Shown here one piece after another: positions 1 through 8,956 of a stretch of DNA of 64,000 bases; the stretch's first letter is position 1; the number at the start of each line of letters is the position of its first letter. The notes under the pieces were generated by a model, which was not told the DNA's origin, searched no databases, and worked only from the letters and a program-made list of their open reading frames with translations. A program made the translations under genes and the position numbers. Origin of the DNA: DASWUZ01 sp036401375 (GTDB taxonomy: Bacteria > Acidobacteriota > Terriglobia > Terriglobales > Acidobacteriaceae); assembly GCA_036401375.1 (NCBI GenBank), contig DASWVB010000005.1:62001-126000 (forward strand). Direction: 5' to 3'.

Positions 1-962
1 CGTAACTGCCCGAGCAGGATTGGGACCTGCTGCAGGTGTGAGTGGACAGCGTACGCGAGCCGCTCTCTCCACGCGGGTGTCTTGTTCATAGCCTTGGCTA
101 CAGTTCTTCCGATCAGCAGAGCAGCGATCGCCAGAAACCCCAGAATGAAGCTAGCCGAGTGAAATGCCAGTGACAGCGCCGCGCAGACAACAGGTATCAA
201 AGTCCAGAAAAGCCCGCGAATAACATTGCGCTGGCTCTCCCTGCTCCACAAGGGATCAGGAGTGCGAGCGTAGATGGAAGATATTTCTGCATAGGCGTGG
301 CCGGTGCGCAGTGCTCGGCGCCAGTACTGCCGGAAGCTGTGCATGTCCATATCGTGCAGCGTCATGGGCGCGTCAATGTGCAGAAATGTATAGCCGAGCG
401 CACGCATACGCCGAGACATCTCCGGCTCTTCTCCGGCGATCAGGTCTGCGTTGAAACCGCCAACCGCCTCGAGTGCCTTCACCCGGACAAGAGCATCGCC
501 GCCGATGTTAGGCTTGGGGCCGGCCGGCGTGTCCCAGTCAAGATCGAGAATCGCGTTATAGATCGAGCCCTTGCGATCGAGTTCACGACGATTGCCACCG
601 ACGCCTGCAAGGTGCGTGTCCTCGAAAGGAGGAAGTGCAGCGAGCAAGAAGTCCGGATGGAGAATTGTATCTCCATCTAGAAACAGAACATAATCCGCCT
701 TGGCGCGTGTCCATCCCGCATTGCGCGCGCGCGCCGCAGTAGTTGGACCATCGAGCACCACGGTTTCGCATCCCATACTGCGCGCCAGGTCTGCGGAGCC
801 GTCGCTCGAACGCGAGTCAATGTAGATGACGTCCACCAGCAACGCGGGGTAGTTGACCTTGGCTACAGATTCCAGGCATCGCCGCAGACGCTCTCCCTCA
901 TTGCGGCCGATCACGACAACCGTGATCGGTGGCAGTTCAGGATGCTGTTCAGACTGACTCAT
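1..962 (-). CDS. GT2 glycosyltransferase, 3' end outside window
   Basis: Transfers a sugar from a nucleotide donor, most likely in assembly of a surface polysaccharide. The reading frame is open from the ATG at 962 to the left edge (320 codons). It starts with a GT-A fold: a beta-strand ending in VVVIGRNEGERL, then an acidic YIDSRSSDGS stretch, and a DxD-type metal/nucleotide motif in VLFLDGDTIL. Further on come GEEPEMSRR, typical of the acceptor-side GT2 motif, and a hydrophobic C-terminal region that predicts at least two membrane segments. It lies 46 bp downstream of another GT2 gene on the same strand, so the two probably share a transcript with the flippase further upstream. The donor and acceptor cannot be told from the sequence. 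Confidence 0.88.
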   Translation of the reverse strand, partial: MSQSEQHPELPPITVVVIGRNEGERLRRCLESVAKVNYPALLVDVIYIDSRSSDGSADLARSMGCETVVLDGPTTAARARNAGWTRAKADYVLFLDGDTILHPDFLLAALPPFEDTHLAGVGGNRRELDRKGSIYNAILDLDWDTPAGPKPNIGGDALVRVKALEAVGGFNADLIAGEEPEMSRRMRALGYTFLHIDAPMTLHDMDMHSFRQYWRRALRTGHAYAEISSIYARTPDPLWSRESQRNVIRGLFWTLIPVVCAALSLAFHSASFILGFLAIAALLIGRTVAKAMNKTPAWRERLAYAVHSHLQQVPILLGQL

Positions 963-1008
963 GAGAGCCTCTTTACCTCAGAATACCGCAGTAGTCCACG
1001 GCTGACTC

Positions 1009-1950
1009 TTAGCTGGTTACGCGCTGCAGGCGGGTTCGGATCGCCGCGCCGATATAGGTGCGCATATCGGGGTCTGCGAGTGCGGCTGGAAAGCGCGCCA
1101 GCTTGCCCAGGTTGGATTGTCGCCGGAAGGATGCTACCTTTGCCAGGCTTCGCAGGGCATCGGCGCGGGCATGCAGACCCTCGGTCACGCTGCTGTACCT
1201 CCGATCGGCAGCCATGGTGCGTGTGTCTGCCTCAAGCTGGTCATAGCGTGCGTTCGTCTGACTAACACCCGATTTCCTGCCGGAGATGGATCCTGTGCGT
1301 TCCGTGTAGCGGTAGTAGGCCTCAGGAAGGAGGAGCAGGCTGCCTCCGGCAAGCAGGGCATCAAGGTAAAAGCGGAAATCTTCTCCGTGTCGCGCAGTTT
1401 CATCGTAAGTGAGCGAATGTTTGCGTAAATGCGACGCGCGAATCAACGGCTTGAGCAAGCCAAAGTCTACCGCCCGTGGCTGATTGGTCCGGCAGCGAGC
1501 AACGTAACCTCGCGCGTCCAGGCGAAGCCCGTCCCCGATAAGCGCAGGGTCGATACCGATGCGGGCGACCTGCTGCGCCTGGAAGTCGTACATCTCGAGA
1601 TTGTCGGCGACGAGCACGTCCTGCTTGCCTGCGCGTGCCAGCAGGCGTTCGAGCCGTTGTGGCTGCATGGCATCGTCTGCGTCGAGCAGCGCTATCCACT
1701 CGCCCTCCGCGAAGTAAAGGCCCATGTTGCGGGCAGCCGCGGGACCTCCGTTCGTACCCCGCTTGAGCAGCCGAATCCGTGCATCGAATGCCGAAATACC
1801 TTCAACGAGTGCTACTGTACCGTCAGTAGAGGCGTCGTCGACGACGATGATCTCTATATCCGAGATCGTCTGCGACCGCGCTGAGTCCAGCGCACGGAGG
1901 ATGATGCCCTCCGCGTTGTAAGCCGGAATGAGAACGGACACAAGCGCCAC
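1009..1950 (-). CDS. GT2 family glycosyltransferase
   Basis: Cytosolic or membrane-associated inverting glycosyltransferase of 313 residues. The N-terminus VSVLIPAYNAEGII, then IIVVDDASTDGT (about residues 34-45), and the metal-binding WIALLDADDAMQPQRL (about 87-102) are classical GT2 A-domain motifs. The start is the GTG at 1950, preceded by GAGGAG seven bases upstream. It is the middle gene of a minus-strand cluster (flippase, this gene, second GT2), which places it in polysaccharide or glycolipid repeat-unit assembly. The sugar specificity is unknown. Confidence 0.9.
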   Translation of the reverse strand: MALVSVLIPAYNAEGIILRALDSARSQTISDIEIIVVDDASTDGTVALVEGISAFDARIRLLKRGTNGGPAAARNMGLYFAEGEWIALLDADDAMQPQRLERLLARAGKQDVLVADNLEMYDFQAQQVARIGIDPALIGDGLRLDARGYVARCRTNQPRAVDFGLLKPLIRASHLRKHSLTYDETARHGEDFRFYLDALLAGGSLLLLPEAYYRYTERTGSISGRKSGVSQTNARYDQLEADTRTMAADRRYSSVTEGLHARADALRSLAKVASFRRQSNLGKLARFPAALADPDMRTYIGAAIRTRLQRVTS

Positions 1951-2033
1951 TGGACTGCTCCTCTTTTGTTGCTACTTCGGGCTGCGGGAGAATGAAGAGA
2001 ACATAACTACATCAGCCTGAAAAGTTTTAACGC

Positions 2034-3482
2034 TCAGGCAATCAGATGTCTCAATCCATAGCCGAGCGACACCAGGATGAGGAAGACGCCTGTGGCGAGA
2101 ATATCCTGACGCCACAGACTTACCTTCTGCCGCTCTGCGCCGATGACGAGCAGGATGTAGACGGGAAGGTCGCCCGCTGCGACACTGACCACCGCCCCCA
2201 CCAATCCATAGAAGTGGAAGCTGATCGGCAGCGCCACGAAGATCGTCGCGCAGTAAAGTCCGGTTCCGATGGTGTTGTACATCGGCTTTCCCCGTGCCAG
2301 CATGATGTCGCGCGTGGTGCTGTAGAGCAGGGTATGCCATAGACCCAGCGCGAAGATCGGCACCATCCAGCTTGCCGCCGCGTATCGCCTGTCATAGAGC
2401 AGCTGCACGAGGGGACCGCCTGCATTCACCACGATGCTGAGTATCAGGGCACCCGCACAGAGGGCATAGAAGCGGTACTTCATCACCACGGTGCGAAACT
2501 CCGCAGCCGGCAGGTGCGCCATCTTTGCAATGAAAGGAAACCCTACTCGCGTGCAGAACTGGTTGATGACCTGACGGGGAATGTCCGAGATCGTAAATGC
2601 AATACCGTAGACGCCGAGAATGCTGAAGCTGACCAACTTGCCCAGGATCAGGCGGTCGGCCTGCGAGGCGAAAAAGTAGAACCCCGTTCCGATCAGGATC
2701 CAGCGTCCAATGTGTACCAGGCTGTGCAGGCACGACTTGTCCCATGCCAGCCTGTTCCGCAGGCCGGGAAGGACTGCTGGAATGTGGCTCAGCAGGGTCT
2801 TCATCGCGGCACCAGCCAGAGTACCGGCCACCAGTGCCCAGATCGAGGGAGATAACTCTGCCCAGAGGATGATGACCAGGATGCCGAACAATGTGGATGA
2901 GAATTCGATGACGAGCAGTCTCCGAACCCCCATGTGCCTTGCCGCGGTGAGCAGATTAGAGCTGGCAAATCCGTTCAAGACCATGGTCAGCGCAAGCACT
3001 GGCAGCAGCATCAAAATTCTGTGGTCGCGATAGTAGAGAGAAATAGGATAAGAGAGTATCAGCGCGAAGCACCACAGAAGCAGTCCTCGCACAATCTGCA
3101 CCGTCCATGCAGTGTTGAGAAAGATCGGCTCATCGCCTCGAGGGGAGCCAACGACGCTTGGCTGCAGCCCTATGTCAGAGAGAAGGACCATACCTAGAAC
3201 AAAGGCATTCATCAGGGTCATCAGGCCGAAATACTCAGGGACCAACAGATGAGCAAGAATTACGTTATTACCCAGGCGGAGCACCTGCGAAGCTCCATAG
3301 GCCACGATGGTCCACATGGTGGCATGCATCGCAGTTCCTTCAAGCTTGCGGTGGCTGCTGCTTTGAAGGTCAGTCGGATCGGGCTGCAGTGATGGCGGTA
3401 CTACATCGGACGACGCTAAGGGCTCGGATGCGGCATCGAGGGATGTCAGGCTGGCCTCCAGCTTCATGGTTGTGAAATGCAT
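2034..3482 (-). CDS. Oligosaccharide flippase (Wzx/MATE-like)
   Basis: Integral membrane protein of 482 residues expected to flip lipid-linked oligosaccharides across the inner membrane. A polar N-terminal tail of about 50 residues precedes many hydrophobic segments (twelve or more), with the pattern of the polysaccharide biosynthesis/MviN-like superfamily, for example AYGASQVLRLGNNVILAHLL followed by EYFGL near residues 60-85. It is the first gene of a same-strand set with two GT2 enzymes, 83 bp upstream of the first. No strong ribosome-binding site is seen before the ATG at 3482, so an internal start (ATG at 3467) is possible. The exact cargo is unknown. Confidence 0.85.
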   Translation of the reverse strand: MHFTTMKLEASLTSLDAASEPLASSDVVPPSLQPDPTDLQSSSHRKLEGTAMHATMWTIVAYGASQVLRLGNNVILAHLLVPEYFGLMTLMNAFVLGMVLLSDIGLQPSVVGSPRGDEPIFLNTAWTVQIVRGLLLWCFALILSYPISLYYRDHRILMLLPVLALTMVLNGFASSNLLTAARHMGVRRLLVIEFSSTLFGILVIILWAELSPSIWALVAGTLAGAAMKTLLSHIPAVLPGLRNRLAWDKSCLHSLVHIGRWILIGTGFYFFASQADRLILGKLVSFSILGVYGIAFTISDIPRQVINQFCTRVGFPFIAKMAHLPAAEFRTVVMKYRFYALCAGALILSIVVNAGGPLVQLLYDRRYAAASWMVPIFALGLWHTLLYSTTRDIMLARGKPMYNTIGTGLYCATIFVALPISFHFYGLVGAVVSVAAGDLPVYILLVIGAERQKVSLWRQDILATGVFLILVSLGYGLRHLIA

Positions 3483-3850
3483 CGTTGATGATGATCAACA
3501 ACGGTCACGAACTATGCGGTTGTCTGCGGCGCCGTGTGCTCACCGGAAGAGCCCGGGGCTGATGGCTGGCTTCCAGATAACGACGGGTCGTCTCTATGAT
3601 CCTGAGGAAGTCGCTCTTGCAGAGTTAACTGCAAAATTGTTGCACGTGGGCCGTGATCGAAGTATACCTCACACAGCCCGGGCGAAGCGCTCGTGCACTG
3701 CAGTCCTGCTTGCATGTATTAGGCCCGCAAACCAAGGTCCCTCGCCAGCATGGGCCTTGATTTGAGGAAGTCTAGAGGAGAGTTCGTGGTCAAGCTGCAA
3801 CGCAATTAGACACCCCCCCGCAAACTGTGCGGATGCAGTCAGGAGACAGC
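3483..3850. other. Divergent intergenic region
   Basis: About 370 bases between the flippase (minus) and the acyltransferase homologue (plus). It must carry promoters in both directions, but none is convincing by eye. A 6-bp inverted repeat with a 4-base spacer (GTTGAT/ATCAAC, 3484-3499) sits just upstream of the flippase start and could be an operator. A run of eight C (around 3813-3820) precedes the plus-strand gene. No coding region is supported. Confidence 0.4.
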
Positions 3851-5074
3851 ATGATGACCGCTACCTTTAAATTTTCAGATCAAACCCGTGACGAGCCGGC
3901 CCGCAGACTGCTCTCGCTTGATGTATTCCGCGGAGCCACTATCGCGGCCATGATCCTCGTCAACAACCCAGGCACCTATGACGCCGTGTATAGCCCGCTC
4001 TCGCATGCGGAGTGGCATGGCGCTACGCCTACGGACATGATCTTCCCGTCGTTCCTGTTTATCGTGGGCGTGGTGATTCCGCTGGCGCTGGAAGCCCGCA
4101 TAGAACGCGGAGCGACAAAGGCCGCATTGGCATGGCGAGTACTGCGCAGAGGCGCCATCATCTTTATCCTCGGCCTCTTTATGAACGGCTTCCCAGGCTA
4201 CGAGTGGCACACCCTTCGGCTGCCAGGAGTCTTTCAAAGGATCGCCATCTGCTATCTCTGCGCCGCCTCTCTGTACCTGGTAACTGCTGGATCGCGGGCG
4301 GCAGGCGAACACTCCCGCGCCTCGATGCAGTGGATGACATTCGGCGGCCTCTCTTGCCTGCTACTGGCGGGATACTGGGCGCTGTTGAAGCTGTATCCGG
4401 TGCCGGGCATCGGGCCCGGACACCTGGACAGTTACGGCAACGCCCCGGCATACCTGGACCGGGCACTGATCGGCACGAGGCACATGTGGGCCTATGGCCT
4501 TACTCCGGGCATGGGTGTTACTTACGACCCCGAGGGCATCCTGTCTACCTTTCCTTCGCTGGTCAATACCTTTGTGGGAGTACTGACCGGGGAATGGCTG
4601 GGCACCCGAAGGAGCGGGCCCAGAAAGGCCCTAGGCATGGCGATTGCGGGAGCAGCGCTGCTGCTTGCCGGCTGGCTGCTGCACCCGTTCCTGCCGCTGA
4701 ACAAGCGCATCTGGACCAGCACCTTTGCCCTCTTCAGCAGTGGAGTGAGTATGCTGCTCTTCGCCATCGTCTATGTCTTGGTCGACCTGCGAGGCTCGCG
4801 CTGGTGGACTGCTCCTGCCATGGTCTTCGGCACCAATGCTCTGCTCGCCTACATCTTGTCCGAGTTGCTGGCCAGCCTGGGCGATCAGCGTATCCGTCTG
4901 CATCGCGCGGGCGGAGCATCCGTCATTACGGTGCATCACTCCGCATATCAGCACCTGTTTGCCTCGTGGTTATCCCCGATCAATGCATCGCTCGCCTATG
5001 CGATAGCAGTCGTGCTGCTTTGCATGGCGCTGATCTACCCTCTCTATCGACGACGTATCTACCTGCGCGTCTGA
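3851..5074 (+). CDS. DUF5009 / heparan-alpha-glucosaminide acetyltransferase-like membrane protein
   Basis: Multi-pass membrane protein of about 407 residues. The N-terminal RLLSLDVFRGATIAAMILVN and the following FIVGVVIPLAL segment are hallmarks of the acyltransferase family that includes HGSNAT and YeiB-like proteins, which pass acyl groups across a membrane to amino sugars or glycans. About ten hydrophobic segments are visible, ending in a basic tail (YRRRIYLRV). The chosen start ATG at 3851 has AGGAG five bases upstream; ATG 3854 or an upstream GTG at 3827 are alternatives. Its location opposite polysaccharide genes fits glycan decoration, but that is inference. Confidence 0.85.
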   Translation: MMTATFKFSDQTRDEPARRLLSLDVFRGATIAAMILVNNPGTYDAVYSPLSHAEWHGATPTDMIFPSFLFIVGVVIPLALEARIERGATKAALAWRVLRRGAIIFILGLFMNGFPGYEWHTLRLPGVFQRIAICYLCAASLYLVTAGSRAAGEHSRASMQWMTFGGLSCLLLAGYWALLKLYPVPGIGPGHLDSYGNAPAYLDRALIGTRHMWAYGLTPGMGVTYDPEGILSTFPSLVNTFVGVLTGEWLGTRRSGPRKALGMAIAGAALLLAGWLLHPFLPLNKRIWTSTFALFSSGVSMLLFAIVYVLVDLRGSRWWTAPAMVFGTNALLAYILSELLASLGDQRIRLHRAGGASVITVHHSAYQHLFASWLSPINASLAYAIAVVLLCMALIYPLYRRRIYLRV

Positions 5075-5119
5075 GCACTGTTCTTCACGCAGTCCCTACA
5101 CTTGCAACATGACTCAACG

Positions 5120-5953
5120 CTAGCTGATCTCAAAGATGTCCTTCGACCTCGCAGATTGCTCCTGCGCCAGTGTGGCTACCTGGCGCGCTACTTCGTAGAA
5201 CTGCTTCGCCGACGGGGAGTCCGGGCCCCCGAGGGCGACAGGCAGGCCAGTGTCCCCACCCTGTCGAATACCTGGATCCAGCTCGACCGACCCGAGGAAC
5301 GAAACCTTATACTGCCGGGCCGTCCGCTCCGCCCCACCCTTGGAAAAAATATCGATCTCATGGTGGCAATGCGGACACGTGAAGTGGCTCATGTTTTCGA
5401 CGATCCCGAGCACCTCGACCTTGACCTGGTGAAACATCTCGAGCGCCTTACGCGCATCCTGCAGTGACACATCGGATGGCGTAGAGACGACCACCGCCCC
5501 GGTAAGCGGTACCGTCTGTACCAGCGAAATCACCACGTCTCCGGTGCCAGGCGGCAGGTCGACGATGAGGAAGTCGAGTTCCCCCCAATCCACCTGCTGC
5601 AGAAACTGACGAATGATCTGGTGCAGCATCGGTCCGCGCATCACCAGTGGCTTATCGCCCGGAGAGATCAGCCCGATGGAGATCACTTTGACTCCATGCG
5701 CCATGTTGGGCTCGATCTGGTTCCCCGCAAGGATGCGCGGCACTTGTGTCGACCCCATCATCAGGGGGACGTTCGGTCCATAGATGTCGGCGTCCATCAG
5801 GCCGACGCGGTATCCGAGCTTCGCCAGGGCGACCGCGAGGTTTACAGCCAGGGTGGTCTTTCCTACCCCGCCCTTACCCGAGCCAACCGCAACGATATTA
5901 GCCACTCCTGGGATAGATGAAGGGCCCTGCACTGCTGTCTGTCCATGTGCCAT
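5120..5953 (-). CDS. mrp: Mrp/ApbC family P-loop ATPase (Fe-S carrier)
   Basis: Cytosolic MinD/Mrp-type ATPase that assembles and delivers iron-sulphur clusters to apoproteins. The deviant Walker A GKGGVGKT (residues 26-33), LMDADIYGPNVPLMMG, the PLVMRGPM strand and DFLIVDLPPGTGD are diagnostic. Near the C-terminus the CPHC motif supplies the two cysteines that bridge the cluster in Mrp/NBP35 dimers. At 277 residues it lacks the N-terminal DUF59/MIP18 domain that many Mrp proteins have. The start ATG has AGGAG nine bases upstream. It is 46 bp downstream of the thioesterase gene on the same strand. Confidence 0.95.
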   Translation of the reverse strand: MAHGQTAVQGPSSIPGVANIVAVGSGKGGVGKTTLAVNLAVALAKLGYRVGLMDADIYGPNVPLMMGSTQVPRILAGNQIEPNMAHGVKVISIGLISPGDKPLVMRGPMLHQIIRQFLQQVDWGELDFLIVDLPPGTGDVVISLVQTVPLTGAVVVSTPSDVSLQDARKALEMFHQVKVEVLGIVENMSHFTCPHCHHEIDIFSKGGAERTARQYKVSFLGSVELDPGIRQGGDTGLPVALGGPDSPSAKQFYEVARQVATLAQEQSARSKDIFEIS

Positions 5954-5999
5954 GCCTGGTGACTCCTGCTAGATCGCGGCGCTATCCTGCTGCACCGGT

Positions 6000-6533
6000 T
6001 TAGGACAACTCGGTGCTCTCGGCGGTCGGCAGTTCCGAACTCCGGCGCAGACTCTGCTGACGCTCGCGCTGACGGTGCTCGCGACGCCGACCGGCATCCT
6101 GATAATTGCGCTTTTCTTCGTCCGTCCGCGGCTCAAGCTTTGGAACCGGCACGGGCCGGCCCTCCGGATCGATAGCCACGAAGGTGAGGTAAGCGGAGGC
6201 GACGTGACGCTGCGTTCCCGCGATGGTGTTTTCAACCCAAACGATAACCCCTGCCTCCATCGAACTGGTGAAGGCTCGATTCAGCTTTGCTTTCAAAATC
6301 AGCAGGTCGCCGACGTGGACCGGCGCGATGAAGTCAATGTGGTCGATCGATGCCGTAACGATATGAGTCCGGGAGTGACGATACGCGGCCATCGCCCCCA
6401 CCAGGTCGATGAAGTGCATGATCCTGCCGCCGAGCAGGTTGCCCAGCGTGTTGGTGTCGTTGGGCAGAATCAGCTCCGTCATCTCTGAAGCCGAGTCCGA
6501 CGGAGTACGCACGGGCAGCGGAACCACTTCCAT
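6000..6533 (-). CDS. Acyl-CoA thioesterase, hotdog fold (YciA-like)
   Basis: Hydrolyses acyl-CoA to free acid and CoA in the cytosol. Features of the acyl-CoA hydrolase branch of hotdog proteins are visible: NDTNTLGNLLGGRIMHFID (active-site Asn/Asp region followed by the hotdog helix), TASIDHIDFIAPVHVGD, and AYLTFVAIDPEGRPVPVP. The C-terminal 40 residues are highly charged (RRREHRQRERQQ) and look like a flexible tail. ATG at 6533 is preferred over a TTG six codons upstream; neither has a strong ribosome-binding site. Physiological substrate is unknown. Confidence 0.9.
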   Translation of the reverse strand: MEVVPLPVRTPSDSASEMTELILPNDTNTLGNLLGGRIMHFIDLVGAMAAYRHSRTHIVTASIDHIDFIAPVHVGDLLILKAKLNRAFTSSMEAGVIVWVENTIAGTQRHVASAYLTFVAIDPEGRPVPVPKLEPRTDEEKRNYQDAGRRREHRQRERQQSLRRSSELPTAESTELS

Positions 6534-6582
6534 GATTTCAAGTTTCAGCAATTGCGCAGATTAAAGCAAACGCTGAAGCCGA

Positions 6583-7101
6583 TCAGCGGCTCGCTTCGGG
6601 ATCATTTGCTTCGACAGCTTCAAAGGTGACCTGGGGCGCCACTATGACAGGAAAGCGAACTGACTGCGCGATATAGCAGTAATGATGGGCCTCCGAGTGC
6701 AAGGCGACCGCTCTCTCCAGCACCGCCTTCGGATCCTTGGCATCCGACGCTATGCGAACCGCGGGTCGCAGCGTGACCTCAGAGAAGGCTCCTGTGCCGT
6801 CGCTCGCCTCCTCCATCCTGCCGCTCCCAATGTCCTCGTAAGCCAGCACGATGATTCCATTGGCCGAGCACAGGTGCAGATACCACAGCATGTGGCACGA
6901 GGAGAGGCTCGCCACCAGCATTTCCTCTGGGTTGTAGCGGGTGCGATCGCCGCGAAAGCTTGGGTCGCTTGATCCCTCAATGGTCTGCTTGCCCACTGAA
7001 GAGATTGTGAAGTCGCGCCGGTAGCTCTGATAATTTTTCGTCCCTTCGCCGTCGTTTCCCTTCCACTCCATGTGGATCGCGTATTTGTGAACCTTTGCCA
7101 C
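6583..7101 (-). CDS. OsmC family peroxiredoxin-like protein
   Basis: Small cytosolic protein of the OsmC/Ohr superfamily, which reduces organic hydroperoxides. The typical N-terminus (HMEWKGNDGEGT), the RYNPEEMLVASLSSCHMLWY segment carrying the first conserved cysteine and acidic residue, and a C-terminal half with SEAHHYCYIAQSV containing the second cysteine are present. I chose the GTG at 7101 because a perfect GGAGG lies seven bases upstream (7109-7113). An ATG at 7137 would overlap the upstream ACT gene by four bases but lacks a clear ribosome-binding site. Confidence 0.9.
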   Translation of the reverse strand: MAKVHKYAIHMEWKGNDGEGTKNYQSYRRDFTISSVGKQTIEGSSDPSFRGDRTRYNPEEMLVASLSSCHMLWYLHLCSANGIIVLAYEDIGSGRMEEASDGTGAFSEVTLRPAVRIASDAKDPKAVLERAVALHSEAHHYCYIAQSVRFPVIVAPQVTFEAVEANDPEASR

Positions 7102-7133
7102 AGTTTTGCCTCCTGCATGGTCAGTAGTTAAGC

Positions 7134-7538
7134 TCATTCCGCGGAGCTGCTTCGCTCACGCGACCAGGCCTCTGACACGGAGCGCCCTGCCTCATGGTCG
7201 TCTACCACCAGCACCAATTGATGTTCATGATCACTGTAGAGCACCTCTATGTTGACGCCCGCCTGCGCCATGCGACGGCACAAGCGGCCAAGCTGCCCCG
7301 GCTCATCCTGCCTGAGTCGCTGGAGCAAAACCTCCCTCACCGCGATGACCCGGATGCCTGCTGCTTCGAGGGCGACGCGTGCCTCCTCCCCATCCTTGAA
7401 GAGGAATTGCGCAACACCGGCGCCTGCGTAGACGCAAGCTCCGCCACCCTCCACGCTTATCCCGGCGGCGGCAAGAGCCTCACCCATCTCAGCAAGACTT
7501 CCAGGGCGATCATCAAGGGCGATTGTAACGTTCTGCAT
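7134..7538 (-). CDS. Tandem ACT-domain protein
   Basis: Small regulatory protein of 134 residues with two ACT-like modules. The first begins VTIALDDRPGSLAEMGEAL; the second covers DEPGQLGRLCRRMAQAGVNIE. ACT domains bind amino acids or other small ligands, so a ligand-sensing role is likely, though none can be assigned. ATG 7538 is preferred to ATG 7559 because AAGGAG sits six bases upstream (7545-7550). The gene is followed closely by osmC on the same strand. Confidence 0.82.
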   Translation of the reverse strand: MQNVTIALDDRPGSLAEMGEALAAAGISVEGGGACVYAGAGVAQFLFKDGEEARVALEAAGIRVIAVREVLLQRLRQDEPGQLGRLCRRMAQAGVNIEVLYSDHEHQLVLVVDDHEAGRSVSEAWSRERSSSAE

Positions 7539-7738
7539 CTTGGGCTCCTTATCTTCCATGCTAATCGATCTTCGCTAATCACTAATCGATCTTCGGCGAC
7601 TCGGGAATGTACCGTCTTCCTGCCACCGCGATAGTGATCGATCCCGATGTCGGCAGGATTCGCAGCGCTCATGCAGAATGGACAGAGGCCTCTTCGGCTT
7701 ACCCGTACAGTGCGACCGGCTACTTAGGCAGGAAAACT

Positions 7739-8056
7739 ATGGACAAGATTGCAATGCTGAACCAGATACTTGCGCAAAATCCCCAGGACGCGTTTGCGAG
7801 GTACGGCCTCGCAATGGCCTACGCGTCGAACGGAGACTTTACAACTGCCGTCTCGGAGTTCGACCAACTCCTCAAGGATCATCCCACTTACACTGCCGGC
7901 TACTTCATGGCCGCTCAGACTCTGGTCAAAGCCGGCCAGCCCAAGACTGCTCAAAGCATGCTGCGGGAGGGTATCAAGAGCGCCCGGCGTGAGGGCAATC
8001 AGCATGCGGAGGCCGAGATGCAGCAGCTGCTCGATGAGCTGGACTCCCAGGTTTAG
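7739..8056 (+). CDS. Small TPR protein
   Basis: Cytosolic protein of 105 residues made of about two and a half tetratricopeptide repeats: NPQDAFARYGLAMAYASNGD, then a HPTYTAGYFMAAQTLVKAGQ repeat with the W/Y-G-Y-A-P periodicity, and a final helix ending AEMQQLLDELDSQV. The start ATG 7739 has AGGA upstream and avoids an unconvincing 44-residue extension. TPR proteins mediate protein-protein contacts; no partner is evident. It is followed on the same strand by the LON-domain gene. Confidence 0.75.
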   Translation: MDKIAMLNQILAQNPQDAFARYGLAMAYASNGDFTTAVSEFDQLLKDHPTYTAGYFMAAQTLVKAGQPKTAQSMLREGIKSARREGNQHAEAEMQQLLDELDSQV

Positions 8057-8157
8057 CCGCCGGGCCTGTAAATATCCCGTACTCCCATCCCGGCCCATCA
8101 AAATCTAAAAAGAAACATTTGGCAAACCATCGAGTGACTCGCCGATAATTGGGAGCG

Positions 8158-8763
8158 ATGAAGATACCTCTGTTCCCTCTGGACGCGGTGCTCTTCCCCG
8201 GTGCGGCACTCCCGCTACACGTCTTCGAGGAGCGCTATAAGGAGATGGCTGGCGAATGCCTGGCCCGCAAGTCCGTCTTCGGGGTGGTGCGCGCGCAGAG
8301 CGAGGGTTTGGCGGTGATCGGCTGCACGGCTCGTATCGCGCGCGTGCTCGAACGCCATCGCGACGGGCGTCTCGACCTGCTCTGCCAGGGGGTCGACCGC
8401 TTCGAAATAGAGATGCTGGATGAGTCGCGAGCCTTTCTTCAGGCCGAGGTCGACCTGTTTGAAGATGTCGGCACTGCAGCCAGCCGGGCACGCAAGGAAG
8501 AGTGCCTCGGACTTCATTTCGAGATACTTGAGCTCTCTGGCGGGTCGGCCGGGGGGGTATCGCTTGACCTGGACGAGCCGATCTCCTTCCGCCTAGCCTC
8601 AACGCTGCCGGCGGATCTCGGGTTCAAGCAGATCCTGCTCTGTCTGCGCTCCGATGCCGAACGCACGGAACAGCTGGTGGACTACTACAGCACCCTGCTG
8701 CCTAAGTTAAGGCGCGGAGCCGAGGCGACTCGGAGCGCTATTCGTAACGGTCACCTGATGTAG
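8158..8763 (+). CDS. LON peptidase substrate-binding domain protein
   Basis: Stand-alone homologue of the N-terminal domain of Lon protease, about 201 residues. It opens with the family signature IPLFPLDAVLFPGAALPLHV and FEERYKEMAGECL, and carries the GVDRFEI strand. There is no AAA+ or protease domain, so it is not a Lon protease. The family is widespread and its function is mostly unproven (perhaps substrate recruitment). ATG 8158 is taken as the start; an in-frame TTG at 8149 is the alternative. Confidence 0.88.
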   Translation: MKIPLFPLDAVLFPGAALPLHVFEERYKEMAGECLARKSVFGVVRAQSEGLAVIGCTARIARVLERHRDGRLDLLCQGVDRFEIEMLDESRAFLQAEVDLFEDVGTAASRARKEECLGLHFEILELSGGSAGGVSLDLDEPISFRLASTLPADLGFKQILLCLRSDAERTEQLVDYYSTLLPKLRRGAEATRSAIRNGHLM

Positions 8764-8956
8764 CTCGAGTTCCTGACCGCAACGTGGCAAGTCCGCGCTT
8801 GCTGGCGAGCGCCAGCCCCGCACCCAGTCCCTGACGAAGAGCTATATTGGACTGCAAGGCGCTGGCGTACGTCTAACCCATAGCAAACCTCGTTTGTGAG
8901 CAGGACGAGACCGCAATCCCGGTGTCTTTGCCGGACGAAAATGATTGGAGCTCGAA

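Noticed and set aside
4012..5112. 366-codon plus-strand frame
   Set aside because: Overlaps the membrane acyltransferase homologue in a shifted frame; its translation is Arg/Gly/Pro-rich with no motif, while the overlapping gene shows family signatures.
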